From Crocinitomicaceae bacterium (GTDB lineage Bacteria; Bacteroidota; Bacteroidia; Flavobacteriales_G; Salibacteraceae): a stretch of DNA of 6,211 bases. The notes beneath the pieces are model-generated. The model was not told where the DNA came from and did no database searches. It saw only the letters and a list, made by a program, of their open reading frames with translations. The position numbers and the translations under genes were made by a program. Location: contig JAAZVO010000167.1 in assembly GCA_018623405.1 (NCBI GenBank), forward strand, positions 1-6,211. Reading direction: 5' to 3'. Below are positions 1 through 6,035 of the stretch, in pieces. Positions within the stretch are counted from its first letter, which is position 1, and each line of letters opens with the position of its first letter.

Positions 1-755
1 GTGGTGGCTTCTACTCTATTTCGGTTTAACAAAACACCGTTTACACTGTAATCTTCTACAATTCCCGTGGTTATTTGTGTAACCTTGGCCGTGTATTGCG
101 TAAAAACAAGGTCCCACGTTTCTTTTAAAGGCTCTGCAAAAACTGTTTTACCTCCATCATCAAAACATAAATGCACGAAGTTGTAACGGTCGTCTTTGGT
201 AAGGGTTACCTCATAAACTGTTGAGTTATTTAGCGGACCAAATTTTAAGGTATAACTACCATCAGTTAAACCAAGCAATTGGAATTTAACCTCTCCCCTT
301 TTTTCACCCAAAGGCGTGTAACCTCTATCAATAATGTAAACTTCTTTTTTTGATGTGTAATTAACACCGCTATTCTCATTTGCCCAATTGCCAATGGCAA
401 GCTCCTCAACCACTCCATTTGAGTTGTCGTAAAACCAATCGGAATTAGCATGAGAGGTTACGGCCTCAAAATCTGTAGTTCCCGTTCTAATAACCCGCAT
501 TAAATTAGCCCCGTTCAAGAAAATGTAATGACCATTAGGTTGAGTTTCAAAGGCTAAATCCCACGAGGTTCTATCAATTGTTTTTACAAATGTGTTGGAC
601 TCTAAATCAAAGAAAACCTGGTTTTCGTAGTACTGTCCAACTGCTGCAGTATTGCTTTCAATACCTTCAGGAGAAGTGTAAGGTGGAACAGGAATATCTT
701 CTTTAAAACATCCTGTAAGCAAAAGCCCAATTAATATGAAGTTAATCCACCTCAT
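1..755 (-). CDS. HmuY-family surface lipoprotein, 3' end cut off by the window edge
   Basis: About 251 residues are visible and the gene continues beyond the left edge. It starts MRWINFILIGLLLTGC, a lipoprotein signal with the lipobox LTGC and Cys16 as the lipidated residue. The following F-K-E-D (17-20) resembles the Lys-acidic-acidic export signal described for surface lipoproteins of Bacteroidota, so I infer the outer leaflet. The body matches the HmuY layout: W65-DLAF, LNG (80-82), EVYII (138-142), W214-DLVFTQY and YSVNGVLLNR (236-245). The same blocks recur in the T9SS protein two genes upstream, so the two are paralogues. HmuY of Porphyromonas gingivalis is a haem-binding lipoprotein that passes haem to the receptor HmuR. 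Visible His residues are H76, H102 and H195, but I cannot assign haem ligands. The ATG overlaps the receptor stop (ATGA), which suggests translational coupling. The family call is good; the ligand is inferred. Confidence 0.85.
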   Translation of the reverse strand, partial: MRWINFILIGLLLTGCFKEDIPVPPYTSPEGIESNTAAVGQYYENQVFFDLESNTFVKTIDRTSWDLAFETQPNGHYIFLNGANLMRVIRTGTTDFEAVTSHANSDWFYDNSNGVVEELAIGNWANENSGVNYTSKKEVYIIDRGYTPLGEKRGEVKFQLLGLTDGSYTLKFGPLNNSTVYEVTLTKDDRYNFVHLCFDDGGKTVFAEPLKETWDLVFTQYTAKVTQITTGIVEDYSVNGVLLNRNRVEAT

Positions 756-2995
756 TGCTTTGTTTTGAAGTTGTATTTTAAAGAAATTGCAAAAGTTCTT
801 CCCCATAATACCGGTAATGAATTACCTGCTGAGGTGTGAGCTCCTGTATTTATTCCCGCAGTTTGCTGAATATTAGCAACATTTAAAATGTTCTTGGCAA
901 AAAGGGTAACGTTTAAGTTTCCATCAAAAAATGGTTGGTTGTAGCTTACGTCCATCATGCCATAACCCGAAATTATACCTTGTTTTATTACTTCTGCCTG
1001 CACAGCATCATCATACTCTGTAAACAACACAGGTTGATCTCCAAATTGCTTGTAAAAGAAATTTAGCGAACTTCCCCACTCTATCAATCTGTATTTAAAG
1101 TTTACTTGGTATTCAGGGAAATACACAAACTTATTGAGGGCAAGCAGATCTTGTCCTAAATCGTTTAAAACACCGGTGTAACTGTAGCCAATATTGGTGG
1201 TGAGGCGCGTGGTATTTGCTGTAGCTTCTACCCTAAAACCCTGTGAAGTAAAACTTTCAATATTTTCATTTCTATACATAACAGAATCAACTGAAATATT
1301 GGTTGCCACACTACGTATTTGATCGTTTATTTGATTGTAAAATCCTGAAATGTTAAGTTGAAGGTTTGCTCTGTTTATAGCTTGGTTTAATTGCAAAGAG
1401 GCGTTAATACTGTTACTAGACTCAGCTCTTAAATCAGGATTTCCGAAAATATTGTGGTTTACATCAACAAAAACAAAGTACAATTCTTTTAAGCTTGGGG
1501 CGCGGAATCCGTTGGCATAACTTGCCCTAAATATCAAATTCTCTTTCGGGGTAAACCTTAAACTTAAAGATGGAGTAATTGGCGCATCATAGGCAGAGTT
1601 GTAGATAAACCTTGCACCTGGTTGTATCAATAGCTTTTTGTTTTCGAATAAACCTATATCAAGCTTGCCAAAAACCGCGTAATCTTCCATATTTTGTAAT
1701 CCATTTTCAATTCTAATTCCGTTGGCACGGTCTAGGTTTAACTCGTAACCTGCTTGCACGTTTACAGGACTGTTTTTGTTAACATAGTTGTAGGTTCCTC
1801 GGCTCATGGTTAGTTGAAATTCTTCAACATTTGTATCAAGCGGAGATTCGTTTAAGGTAACTAAATCTTTGTATAGGTTTCTGTTTTCTCTTTGGTAAAA
1901 GTTGTGTGAAGCAACTAGATCTACATGATGATTTTTATTTAAGTAACCATTAAGATACACACTATTATCAAAGCGATATGTAGTAAAATACGAATCGAAG
2001 GCTGAAACAAAAAACGGACTTTGAGGGGCTCCTTTACTTTGTATGATTTCACGGAAGGCTTTGGCTTGATAACTAAAGTGAAGTTTGCCTAACCCAACAC
2101 CGTAATTTACCCCTGCAAAAACCTGTTCTTTAGGTCGCCAAGTTTGAAACCGTCCTGCAGAATCTACCGGTGAATAGCCATCAAAAAAATACCTTCCTCC
2201 GTTTAGTTGTATAAGGTGTCTTCCTTTTTGAATTCCTAAATCGCCGTCAAAATTGTAGTTACCAACTGTTTCGTAATAGCTGTTTAAGTTTGTGGTAAGG
2301 GTGTTTTGCTGCTTATTTTTTGTGATGATGTTTATTACACCTCCTAAAGCATTGGTTCCGTAATTTACAGAAGATGGCCCTTCAATAATCTCTATTTTTT
2401 CCACTTGGTTCATGTTGATTTGGCTTAAATCAACATTTCCGTTTAGCCTTCCAATAATCGGCACGCCATTCATCATGATTTTTACATTCTCTCCGCCAAT
2501 ACCCTGCATTTGAATGCCTGAACCTAAAATATTGTCTTGGGTTATGCGAATGTTCAAATCGTTTTGAAGCACATCTCTAAGGTTCATTGCTCCTTGTGAG
2601 TTGATGCGTTCAGCATTTATCACCTTAACCTTTTGCACATGATCTTCTACCCTTGTTGGAACTGCTGAAGCGGTTACCACAAATTCATCAAGATTTTGAG
2701 ATAGATAGAATAACGTAATGGCTTGATTTTTTGAGTGAACCTCTATCACTTCTGTTTTGTATCCACTAAAAGAAATAATTGCAGAAAAAGGTGGAATTGC
2801 ATTCAACAACACCTCACCCTCTTTATTGGTGAATCCTGAAGCTACAGCTTTGTTTTCTGCCTTACCTTGGGCTACAACGTAAGCTCCTGTAAGCGGCTTT
2901 GCTGTTTCTCCATCAAGTACAGTAATAGCAGTTTGGGCCGCTAAAAAATTAGCAGCCCAAACAACTTTGAAAACAAATACTAAAAGCTTTTTCAA
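752..2995 (-). CDS. TonB-dependent outer-membrane receptor, probable haem receptor (HmuR-like)
   Basis: This 747-residue protein is an outer-membrane active transporter energised by TonB-ExbBD. A signal peptide (1-20, ending FLAA before QT) is followed by a carboxypeptidase-regulatory-like beta-sandwich (about 22-100). A plug domain (about 105-226) follows, with IEIIEGPSSVNYGTNALGGVINIIT near its end, and then a 22-strand-type barrel to the C-terminus (last strand GRTFAISLKYNF). In the barrel, FRAP (497-500), His514 and NPDL (519-522) form the motif trio known from haem receptors such as HmuR. Related receptors for other ligands can share parts of it, so haem is likely but not proven. The start must be TTG: there is no in-frame ATG before Met137 and the signal peptide begins at this codon. 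It lies 3 nt after the stop of the T9SS gene, in the same frame, and its own stop overlaps the lipoprotein ATG. The length is normal and nothing looks broken. Confidence 0.92.
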   Translation of the reverse strand: MKKLLVFVFKVVWAANFLAAQTAITVLDGETAKPLTGAYVVAQGKAENKAVASGFTNKEGEVLLNAIPPFSAIISFSGYKTEVIEVHSKNQAITLFYLSQNLDEFVVTASAVPTRVEDHVQKVKVINAERINSQGAMNLRDVLQNDLNIRITQDNILGSGIQMQGIGGENVKIMMNGVPIIGRLNGNVDLSQINMNQVEKIEIIEGPSSVNYGTNALGGVINIITKNKQQNTLTTNLNSYYETVGNYNFDGDLGIQKGRHLIQLNGGRYFFDGYSPVDSAGRFQTWRPKEQVFAGVNYGVGLGKLHFSYQAKAFREIIQSKGAPQSPFFVSAFDSYFTTYRFDNSVYLNGYLNKNHHVDLVASHNFYQRENRNLYKDLVTLNESPLDTNVEEFQLTMSRGTYNYVNKNSPVNVQAGYELNLDRANGIRIENGLQNMEDYAVFGKLDIGLFENKKLLIQPGARFIYNSAYDAPITPSLSLRFTPKENLIFRASYANGFRAPSLKELYFVFVDVNHNIFGNPDLRAESSNSINASLQLNQAINRANLQLNISGFYNQINDQIRSVATNISVDSVMYRNENIESFTSQGFRVEATANTTRLTTNIGYSYTGVLNDLGQDLLALNKFVYFPEYQVNFKYRLIEWGSSLNFFYKQFGDQPVLFTEYDDAVQAEVIKQGIISGYGMMDVSYNQPFFDGNLNVTLFAKNILNVANIQQTAGINTGAHTSAGNSLPVLWGRTFAISLKYNFKTKQ

Positions 2996-2998
2996 AGT

Positions 2999-4240
2999 TT
3001 ACTTTACTACCAACTTTTGGGTGATGGTTTCGGTGCCTTTTAGTTGTACGAAATACAATCCTTTATCAAAATTTGTGGTACTTATTGGCTGATTTTGAAT
3101 GTTTTGCAATTGGAAGCTTTCAAAAACTGTTCTACCTGTTACATCTACAATAGCAATTGACTCAAAAGCATTTAAAACCTCAGTTGAAAAATCTAACTGA
3201 ACAAAACCTACAGCAGGATTTGGATATATTTTAAAGTTCCTGTTTGAATTTACTTTTTTTGCAGAGGCGCTAACTACCTTGTTTTGCATAAACATTAAAT
3301 TACCTGTGGTTGAGCCTTCCCAATCGGTAAACCACAAATGCCAAATGTTGCCTGCTAAATCCTCCACAAAATAAGAAAGTGAATCAGGTAACTCCCATTG
3401 AAAACTAGTCATGTTAAACGACTTCCAATCTGAGCCAATTACATCAATATCATCTACAAAATTAGCTTGGGTAAGGTCTGCATCTGCAACCGGAACATCT
3501 CTCATTTCTGCTGCACCAACTCCTCTGTTTAATACAACTCCTGTTAAAGGGTAATAACTTGTTGGGCCCGCCAAACCTTCGTACTTGGTAAATACTATAT
3601 CATAGGTTTGGTTACTTGGCTCATTGTCCATAACAGCCTCTGTAGCCAAATTAAAGTAGAGGTAATTTTTTGAGCCAACACTTTTATCAATGGTTTTGGT
3701 GTATTCTCCGGTGTTATCCAAATTAGCAACTTTTATGGTAATGGTATTACCAATTGCTTTTTGCTCTTTTATCCATACTTTTTTGTAATCGCCGGCAACA
3801 GTTTTAACTACAAATAACTTTGTACCTACTACATTATGGGTAATGTTATTGTACTCTCCCCAACCGTAATTTGGGTGTCCTGTAGCTTGTGCCTCAAAAG
3901 CACTTGGTTCATAAGCCGATTGATCGTCTCGATTTCTTGTCCAATTTGTTAAAGTGTTTAACCCTGCAGTATCTAAATTTGCCCACTCAGCAGTGTCTCC
4001 ACCTGTATATTGATAAAGCTCAGCCCCAAAACCACCATTTATTCTAATGGCAGCTGTTTGGGTAGTATAAACTGCAAAAGCAATATCCCAATTGTCGTTT
4101 CTCATAGAACCAACCTCACCATTTTCGAAACTGTAAAAAACCTTTTTGGTGTAACTTGGGTCCATGGTTAAGGATTTTTCGGTTTGGCTAAATCCATAAA
4201 AACCACCTAAAAAAATGATTGAAAGTATTATTCTTCGCAT
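2999..4240 (-). CDS. Secreted HmuY-like protein with T9SS type A C-terminal sorting domain
   Basis: I take the ATG at 4240 (413 residues, MRRIILSIIFLGGFYGFSQ) because a signal peptide begins exactly there. An upstream in-frame ATG (4288) would add 16 non-signal residues and would place the predicted -7 box inside the gene. Signal peptide 1-19 is followed by an HmuY-like region (about 25-325): W51-DIAF, RINGG (66-70), KLFVVKT (141-147), Y213-DIVFTKY, YPLTGVVLNR (230-239), and the typical closing strands SYFVEDLAGNIWHLWFTDW (289-307). The tail (about 337-413) is a T9SS type A domain: IYPNP (338-342), VDVTGR, FDKGLYFVQLKG and a final QKLVVK. The protein should cross the inner membrane by Sec and the outer membrane by T9SS, which removes the tail and releases or anchors the protein. 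By analogy it may be a haem scavenger for the receptor encoded next; no haem ligand can be assigned. It is the first gene of the operon. Confidence 0.85.
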   Translation of the reverse strand: MRRIILSIIFLGGFYGFSQTEKSLTMDPSYTKKVFYSFENGEVGSMRNDNWDIAFAVYTTQTAAIRINGGFGAELYQYTGGDTAEWANLDTAGLNTLTNWTRNRDDQSAYEPSAFEAQATGHPNYGWGEYNNITHNVVGTKLFVVKTVAGDYKKVWIKEQKAIGNTITIKVANLDNTGEYTKTIDKSVGSKNYLYFNLATEAVMDNEPSNQTYDIVFTKYEGLAGPTSYYPLTGVVLNRGVGAAEMRDVPVADADLTQANFVDDIDVIGSDWKSFNMTSFQWELPDSLSYFVEDLAGNIWHLWFTDWEGSTTGNLMFMQNKVVSASAKKVNSNRNFKIYPNPAVGFVQLDFSTEVLNAFESIAIVDVTGRTVFESFQLQNIQNQPISTTNFDKGLYFVQLKGTETITQKLVVK

Positions 4241-4249
4241 TGTTTCTGT

Positions 4250-4284
4250 TTTGCAGGCAAAATTATTTTGAGACTTCCTGCAAA
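4250..4284. repeat. 8-bp inverted repeat straddling the operon promoter
   Basis: TTTGCAGG at 4250-4257 and CCTGCAAA at 4277-4284 are exact reverse complements, separated by 19 bases that contain the -7 box. One arm falls at the predicted start point and the other lies between the -33 and -7 elements. This is where a repressor would block polymerase, so an operator is possible. The spacing is long for a single dimer site, and chance cannot be excluded. Confidence 0.4.
4258..4265 (-). promoter_or_regulatory. -7 box of the HmuY/TonB-receptor operon promoter
   Basis: On the minus strand this reads TAATTTTG, a full match to the Bacteroidota -7 consensus TAnnTTTG. It lies 17 nt before the ATG at 4240, giving a predicted start point near 4254 and a leader of about 14 nt. 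An ATTG at 4286-4289, 20 nt further upstream, fits the -33 element of the same promoter class. The box lies downstream of the alternative ATG at 4288, which argues for the shorter protein start. Confidence 0.6.
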
Positions 4285-4285
4285 T

Positions 4286-4289
4286 CAAT
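4286..4289 (-). promoter_or_regulatory. -33 box (ATTG) paired with the TAATTTTG box
   Basis: The minus strand reads ATTG here, with a 20-nt spacer to the -7 box, within the usual range for Bacteroidota promoters (TTG or TTTG at -33). A TTTG at 4281-4284 is an alternative but would leave only 15 nt. The short motif carries little weight by itself. Confidence 0.4.
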
Positions 4290-4296
4290 CACAACA

Positions 4297-4333
4297 TTGG
4301 GTAATTTGAATACCTAATGTTAGGTAATTTTAA
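4297..4333. promoter_or_regulatory. Palindrome plus direct repeat upstream of the operon promoter (possible activator site)
   Basis: TACCTAA (4311-4317) and TTAGGTA (4320-4326) form a perfect palindrome with 7-bp arms around TG. The right arm also belongs to a direct repeat TTRGGTAATTTKAA found at 4297-4310 and 4320-4333, 23 bp apart. This gives three copies of a GGTA half-site, two in one orientation and one in the other. The palindrome centre is about 64 nt upstream of the predicted start point, a usual place for an activator. The binding protein is unknown. Confidence 0.45.
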
Positions 4334-4379
4334 GGTGATAAATAGCAGTTTTTATTTTCCAAAAAATGCTAAAAGGTTT

Positions 4380-4396
4380 GTAAAACAGGGTTTTAC
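4380..4396 (-). terminator. Hairpin over the regulator stop codon, possible weak terminator
   Basis: GTAAAAC (4380-4386) and GTTTTAC (4390-4396) are perfect 7-bp arms with a 3-nt loop, overlapping the stop codon of the regulator. On the minus-strand transcript it is followed by U-rich sequence that includes a run of six U about 14 nt later (near 4361-4366). The stem is AT-rich and the U-run is not adjacent, so termination would be weak. It could equally be a protein-binding palindrome. Confidence 0.3.
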
Positions 4397-5043
4397 TCTT
4401 GCTCTAAAAGTCCTTGAGAATAAGCGTAATTAATGAGCTCAGCAGCAGAATTGCAAGCAAGCTTTTTTAAGATGTTTTTACGGTGGGTGTAAACTGTATG
4501 CGTGCTTAAGTATAGCTTATCTGCTATTTCTTTTGCAGATTTTCCTTGGGTAACCATCATAAAAATTTGCATTTCTCTATCAGAAAGTTTTTCATGCAAG
4601 TTTTCTTCTTTGGGTTGTCTGCCCATTTTCATGGAGTATTCAATAAGTACTTTCACAACACTTTGACAGAAGTATTTTCTACCCTCAAAACAAGCTTTTA
4701 CCCCCTCTTTAATTTCTGCAATTGGGTCTTCAATGGTGATGTAACCGTAAATTTCTAACCTGTGGTAATCATAAATTACTTGTGCATCTTTGGTAGATAC
4801 AAAAAGCGTTGGTTGGGCACTCATTAACTTACTTAGTTGGTCTTCTCCTAAAACGGTTTTGGCTTCATCATAAAATGACTTGCCTATTAAAACAAAATCT
4901 AAAGGCGTTTCAATTCCTTTAAGCTTTAAAGATTCGGGATAACTATGTTCGTAGATAACGGTTTTAGGATACAACTCTTTAATGATGGTAGAAATACCAT
5001 GATTAAAAACAGTGTTATTAGTAAGAATTAGTGCTTTCTTCAT
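4393..5043 (-). CDS. LuxR/NarL-type transcriptional regulator with a degenerate receiver domain
   Basis: This is a 216-residue cytoplasmic DNA-binding protein. The C-terminal part (about 152-210) is a clear LuxR-type helix-turn-helix: KLSDREMQIFMMVTQGKSAKEIA, then the recognition helix region STHTVYTHRKNILKKL (180-195). The N-terminal part (1-120) has the alternating pattern of a response-regulator receiver but lacks the chemistry. The acidic pair after strand 1 is Thr8-Asn9 (LILTNN), the phospho-acceptor position after D49-FVLI is Gly54, and the conserved Lys of strand 5 is absent in GYITIEDP (100-107). A serine/threonine at strand 4 (FVST) remains. I infer that the protein is not regulated by ordinary Asp phosphorylation and has no partner kinase in view. 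It lies 152 nt upstream of the HmuY/receptor operon in the same direction, so it is a candidate regulator of it, which is inference from position. The start ATG follows a TAnnTTTG box by about 37 nt. Confidence 0.88.
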   Translation of the reverse strand: MKKALILTNNTVFNHGISTIIKELYPKTVIYEHSYPESLKLKGIETPLDFVLIGKSFYDEAKTVLGEDQLSKLMSAQPTLFVSTKDAQVIYDYHRLEIYGYITIEDPIAEIKEGVKACFEGRKYFCQSVVKVLIEYSMKMGRQPKEENLHEKLSDREMQIFMMVTQGKSAKEIADKLYLSTHTVYTHRKNILKKLACNSAAELINYAYSQGLLEQE

Positions 5044-5080
5044 TTAATAATTTAAAACCATCCAAACTCCAATTTTGTTT

Positions 5081-5088
5081 CAAAGATA
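5081..5088 (-). promoter_or_regulatory. -7 box of the LuxR-type regulator promoter
   Basis: The minus strand reads TATCTTTG, a full match to TAnnTTTG, 37 nt upstream of the ATG at 5043. This predicts a leader of about 34 nt. I see no convincing TTG at the matching -33 position, so only half of the promoter is supported. Confidence 0.5.
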
Positions 5089-5118
5089 AACCTCTCTAGT
5101 TTTATTTATTGCAGAAGG

Positions 5119-5126
5119 TATATTTA
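5119..5126 (+). promoter_or_regulatory. Possible -7 box of the pirin gene
   Basis: TATATTTA differs from TAnnTTTG only at the last base and lies 32 nt before the TTG start at 5159. No clear -33 partner is visible. The 115-nt region between the divergent regulator and pirin genes must hold both promoters, and this is the best candidate on the plus strand. Confidence 0.25.
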
Positions 5127-5158
5127 CACAAAACTTAATCCTTTAATAGCGTACTAAA

Positions 5159-6028
5159 TTGTCTAACAATACTCAAATAATTCCCGAACGAAGTCGTGAT
5201 ATTGGAAACTTTTTAGTGGGAAGGTTAATTCCTTTTCGAAAAAAAAGAATGGTTGGTCCGTTTATTTTTATAGACCACATGGAACCTGTAGAAGTTAAAC
5301 CCGGTAATTATGCAGATATTGGTCAGTATCCACACATTGGCCTATCTACCCTAACCTATTTGTTTGAAGGCGAAATGATGCACCGCGATAGTATAGGAAC
5401 TATCCAAAGAATAACTGCGAGTGATGTAAACTTCATGACTGCAGGCAAAGGTGTTGTGCATACCGAGCGTACTCCAGAGGATATGCGAGATGGGAAAACT
5501 TACCCAATGCATGGCTTTCAAATTTGGGTGGCTTTACCTAAAAATTTGGAAGAAATTGAACCAACCTTTCAGCATATTCCAAAAACACAACTTCCTAAAT
5601 GGACAAAAAACAACATAGACTTTACTTTGGTAGCAGGTACAGCGTTTGGAAAAACTTCTCCTGTAAAAGTGCATTCCCACTTATTTATGTTGGAATTGAA
5701 AAATAAAGAAGAAGCTATTTTTCAATCGGAAGAAAGCCTGAAAGGTGAAATAGGAATTTGTGTTGTTAGTGGAAAAATAGAAGCAGAAGGAGAAATTATT
5801 GAAGAGGGAAACATGCTAGTTTCTAAAAAGGCAAATTGGTGTTCTATAAAAATTCATCCAAACACTCATATTTTAATTTTTGGTGGCGAACCCTTAGAAG
5901 AAGAAAGGTTTATCCATTGGAATTTTGTAGCCTCCACCCAAGCAAAAATTGAAAAAGCAAAGCAACGTTGGCAAGGAGATGGGTTTGAGCTAATTGAAGG
6001 CGAAGGACCTAAAATTCCTTTACCTTAG
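5159..6028 (+). CDS. Pirin-family bicupin protein
   Basis: This 289-residue cytoplasmic protein has two cupin halves. The N-terminal half holds the family hallmarks RDIGNFLVGRLIPF (13-26), GPFIFIDHMEP (33-43), PHIGLSTLTYLFEG (58-71), MHRDS (74-78) and MTAGKGVVHTERTP (93-106). The C-terminal half ends with FGGEPLEEERFIHWNFV (241-257). Pirins bind one iron through three His and one Glu in the N-terminal cupin. Some act as quercetin 2,3-dioxygenases in vitro and others bind partner proteins, so a specific reaction cannot be given. Here H59, H101 and E103 are present but the first ligand position is Tyr57 (YPH instead of HPH). TTG is the only workable start: an in-frame TAG lies at 5147-5149, the first ATG would be at residue 31, and SNNTQIIPERSRDIG is the normal family N-terminus. 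It is divergent from the regulator and 7 nt ahead of the next gene. Confidence 0.93.
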   Translation: MSNNTQIIPERSRDIGNFLVGRLIPFRKKRMVGPFIFIDHMEPVEVKPGNYADIGQYPHIGLSTLTYLFEGEMMHRDSIGTIQRITASDVNFMTAGKGVVHTERTPEDMRDGKTYPMHGFQIWVALPKNLEEIEPTFQHIPKTQLPKWTKNNIDFTLVAGTAFGKTSPVKVHSHLFMLELKNKEEAIFQSEESLKGEIGICVVSGKIEAEGEIIEEGNMLVSKKANWCSIKIHPNTHILIFGGEPLEEERFIHWNFVASTQAKIEKAKQRWQGDGFELIEGEGPKIPLP

Positions 6029-6035
6029 CAAAACA

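Noticed and set aside
266..451. 61-codon open frame on the minus strand
   Set aside because: It lies wholly inside the HmuY-family lipoprotein gene in another frame of the same strand, and has no recognisable domain. The lipoprotein frame is clearly the coding one.
2996..3001. Possible frameshift or split gene between the T9SS protein and the receptor, as both share a frame
   Set aside because: The T9SS tail ends in its usual QKLVVK and the receptor begins with a complete signal peptide, so each protein is whole. The TAA separates two real genes.
4241..4288. Upstream ATG adding 16 residues to the T9SS protein
   Set aside because: The extension is polar and precedes a complete signal peptide, and the best promoter box would fall inside it. 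The ATG at 4240 explains both.
4546..4758. 70-codon open frame on the plus strand
   Set aside because: It is antisense to the LuxR-type regulator across its helix-turn-helix and linker, has an Phe/His-rich low-complexity composition typical of a reverse-strand shadow, and has no own promoter or family match.
5044..5158. Possible riboswitch or small RNA in the divergent intergenic region
   Set aside because: It is only 115 nt, AT-rich, with no strong stem that I could find. The two promoter-like boxes account for it.
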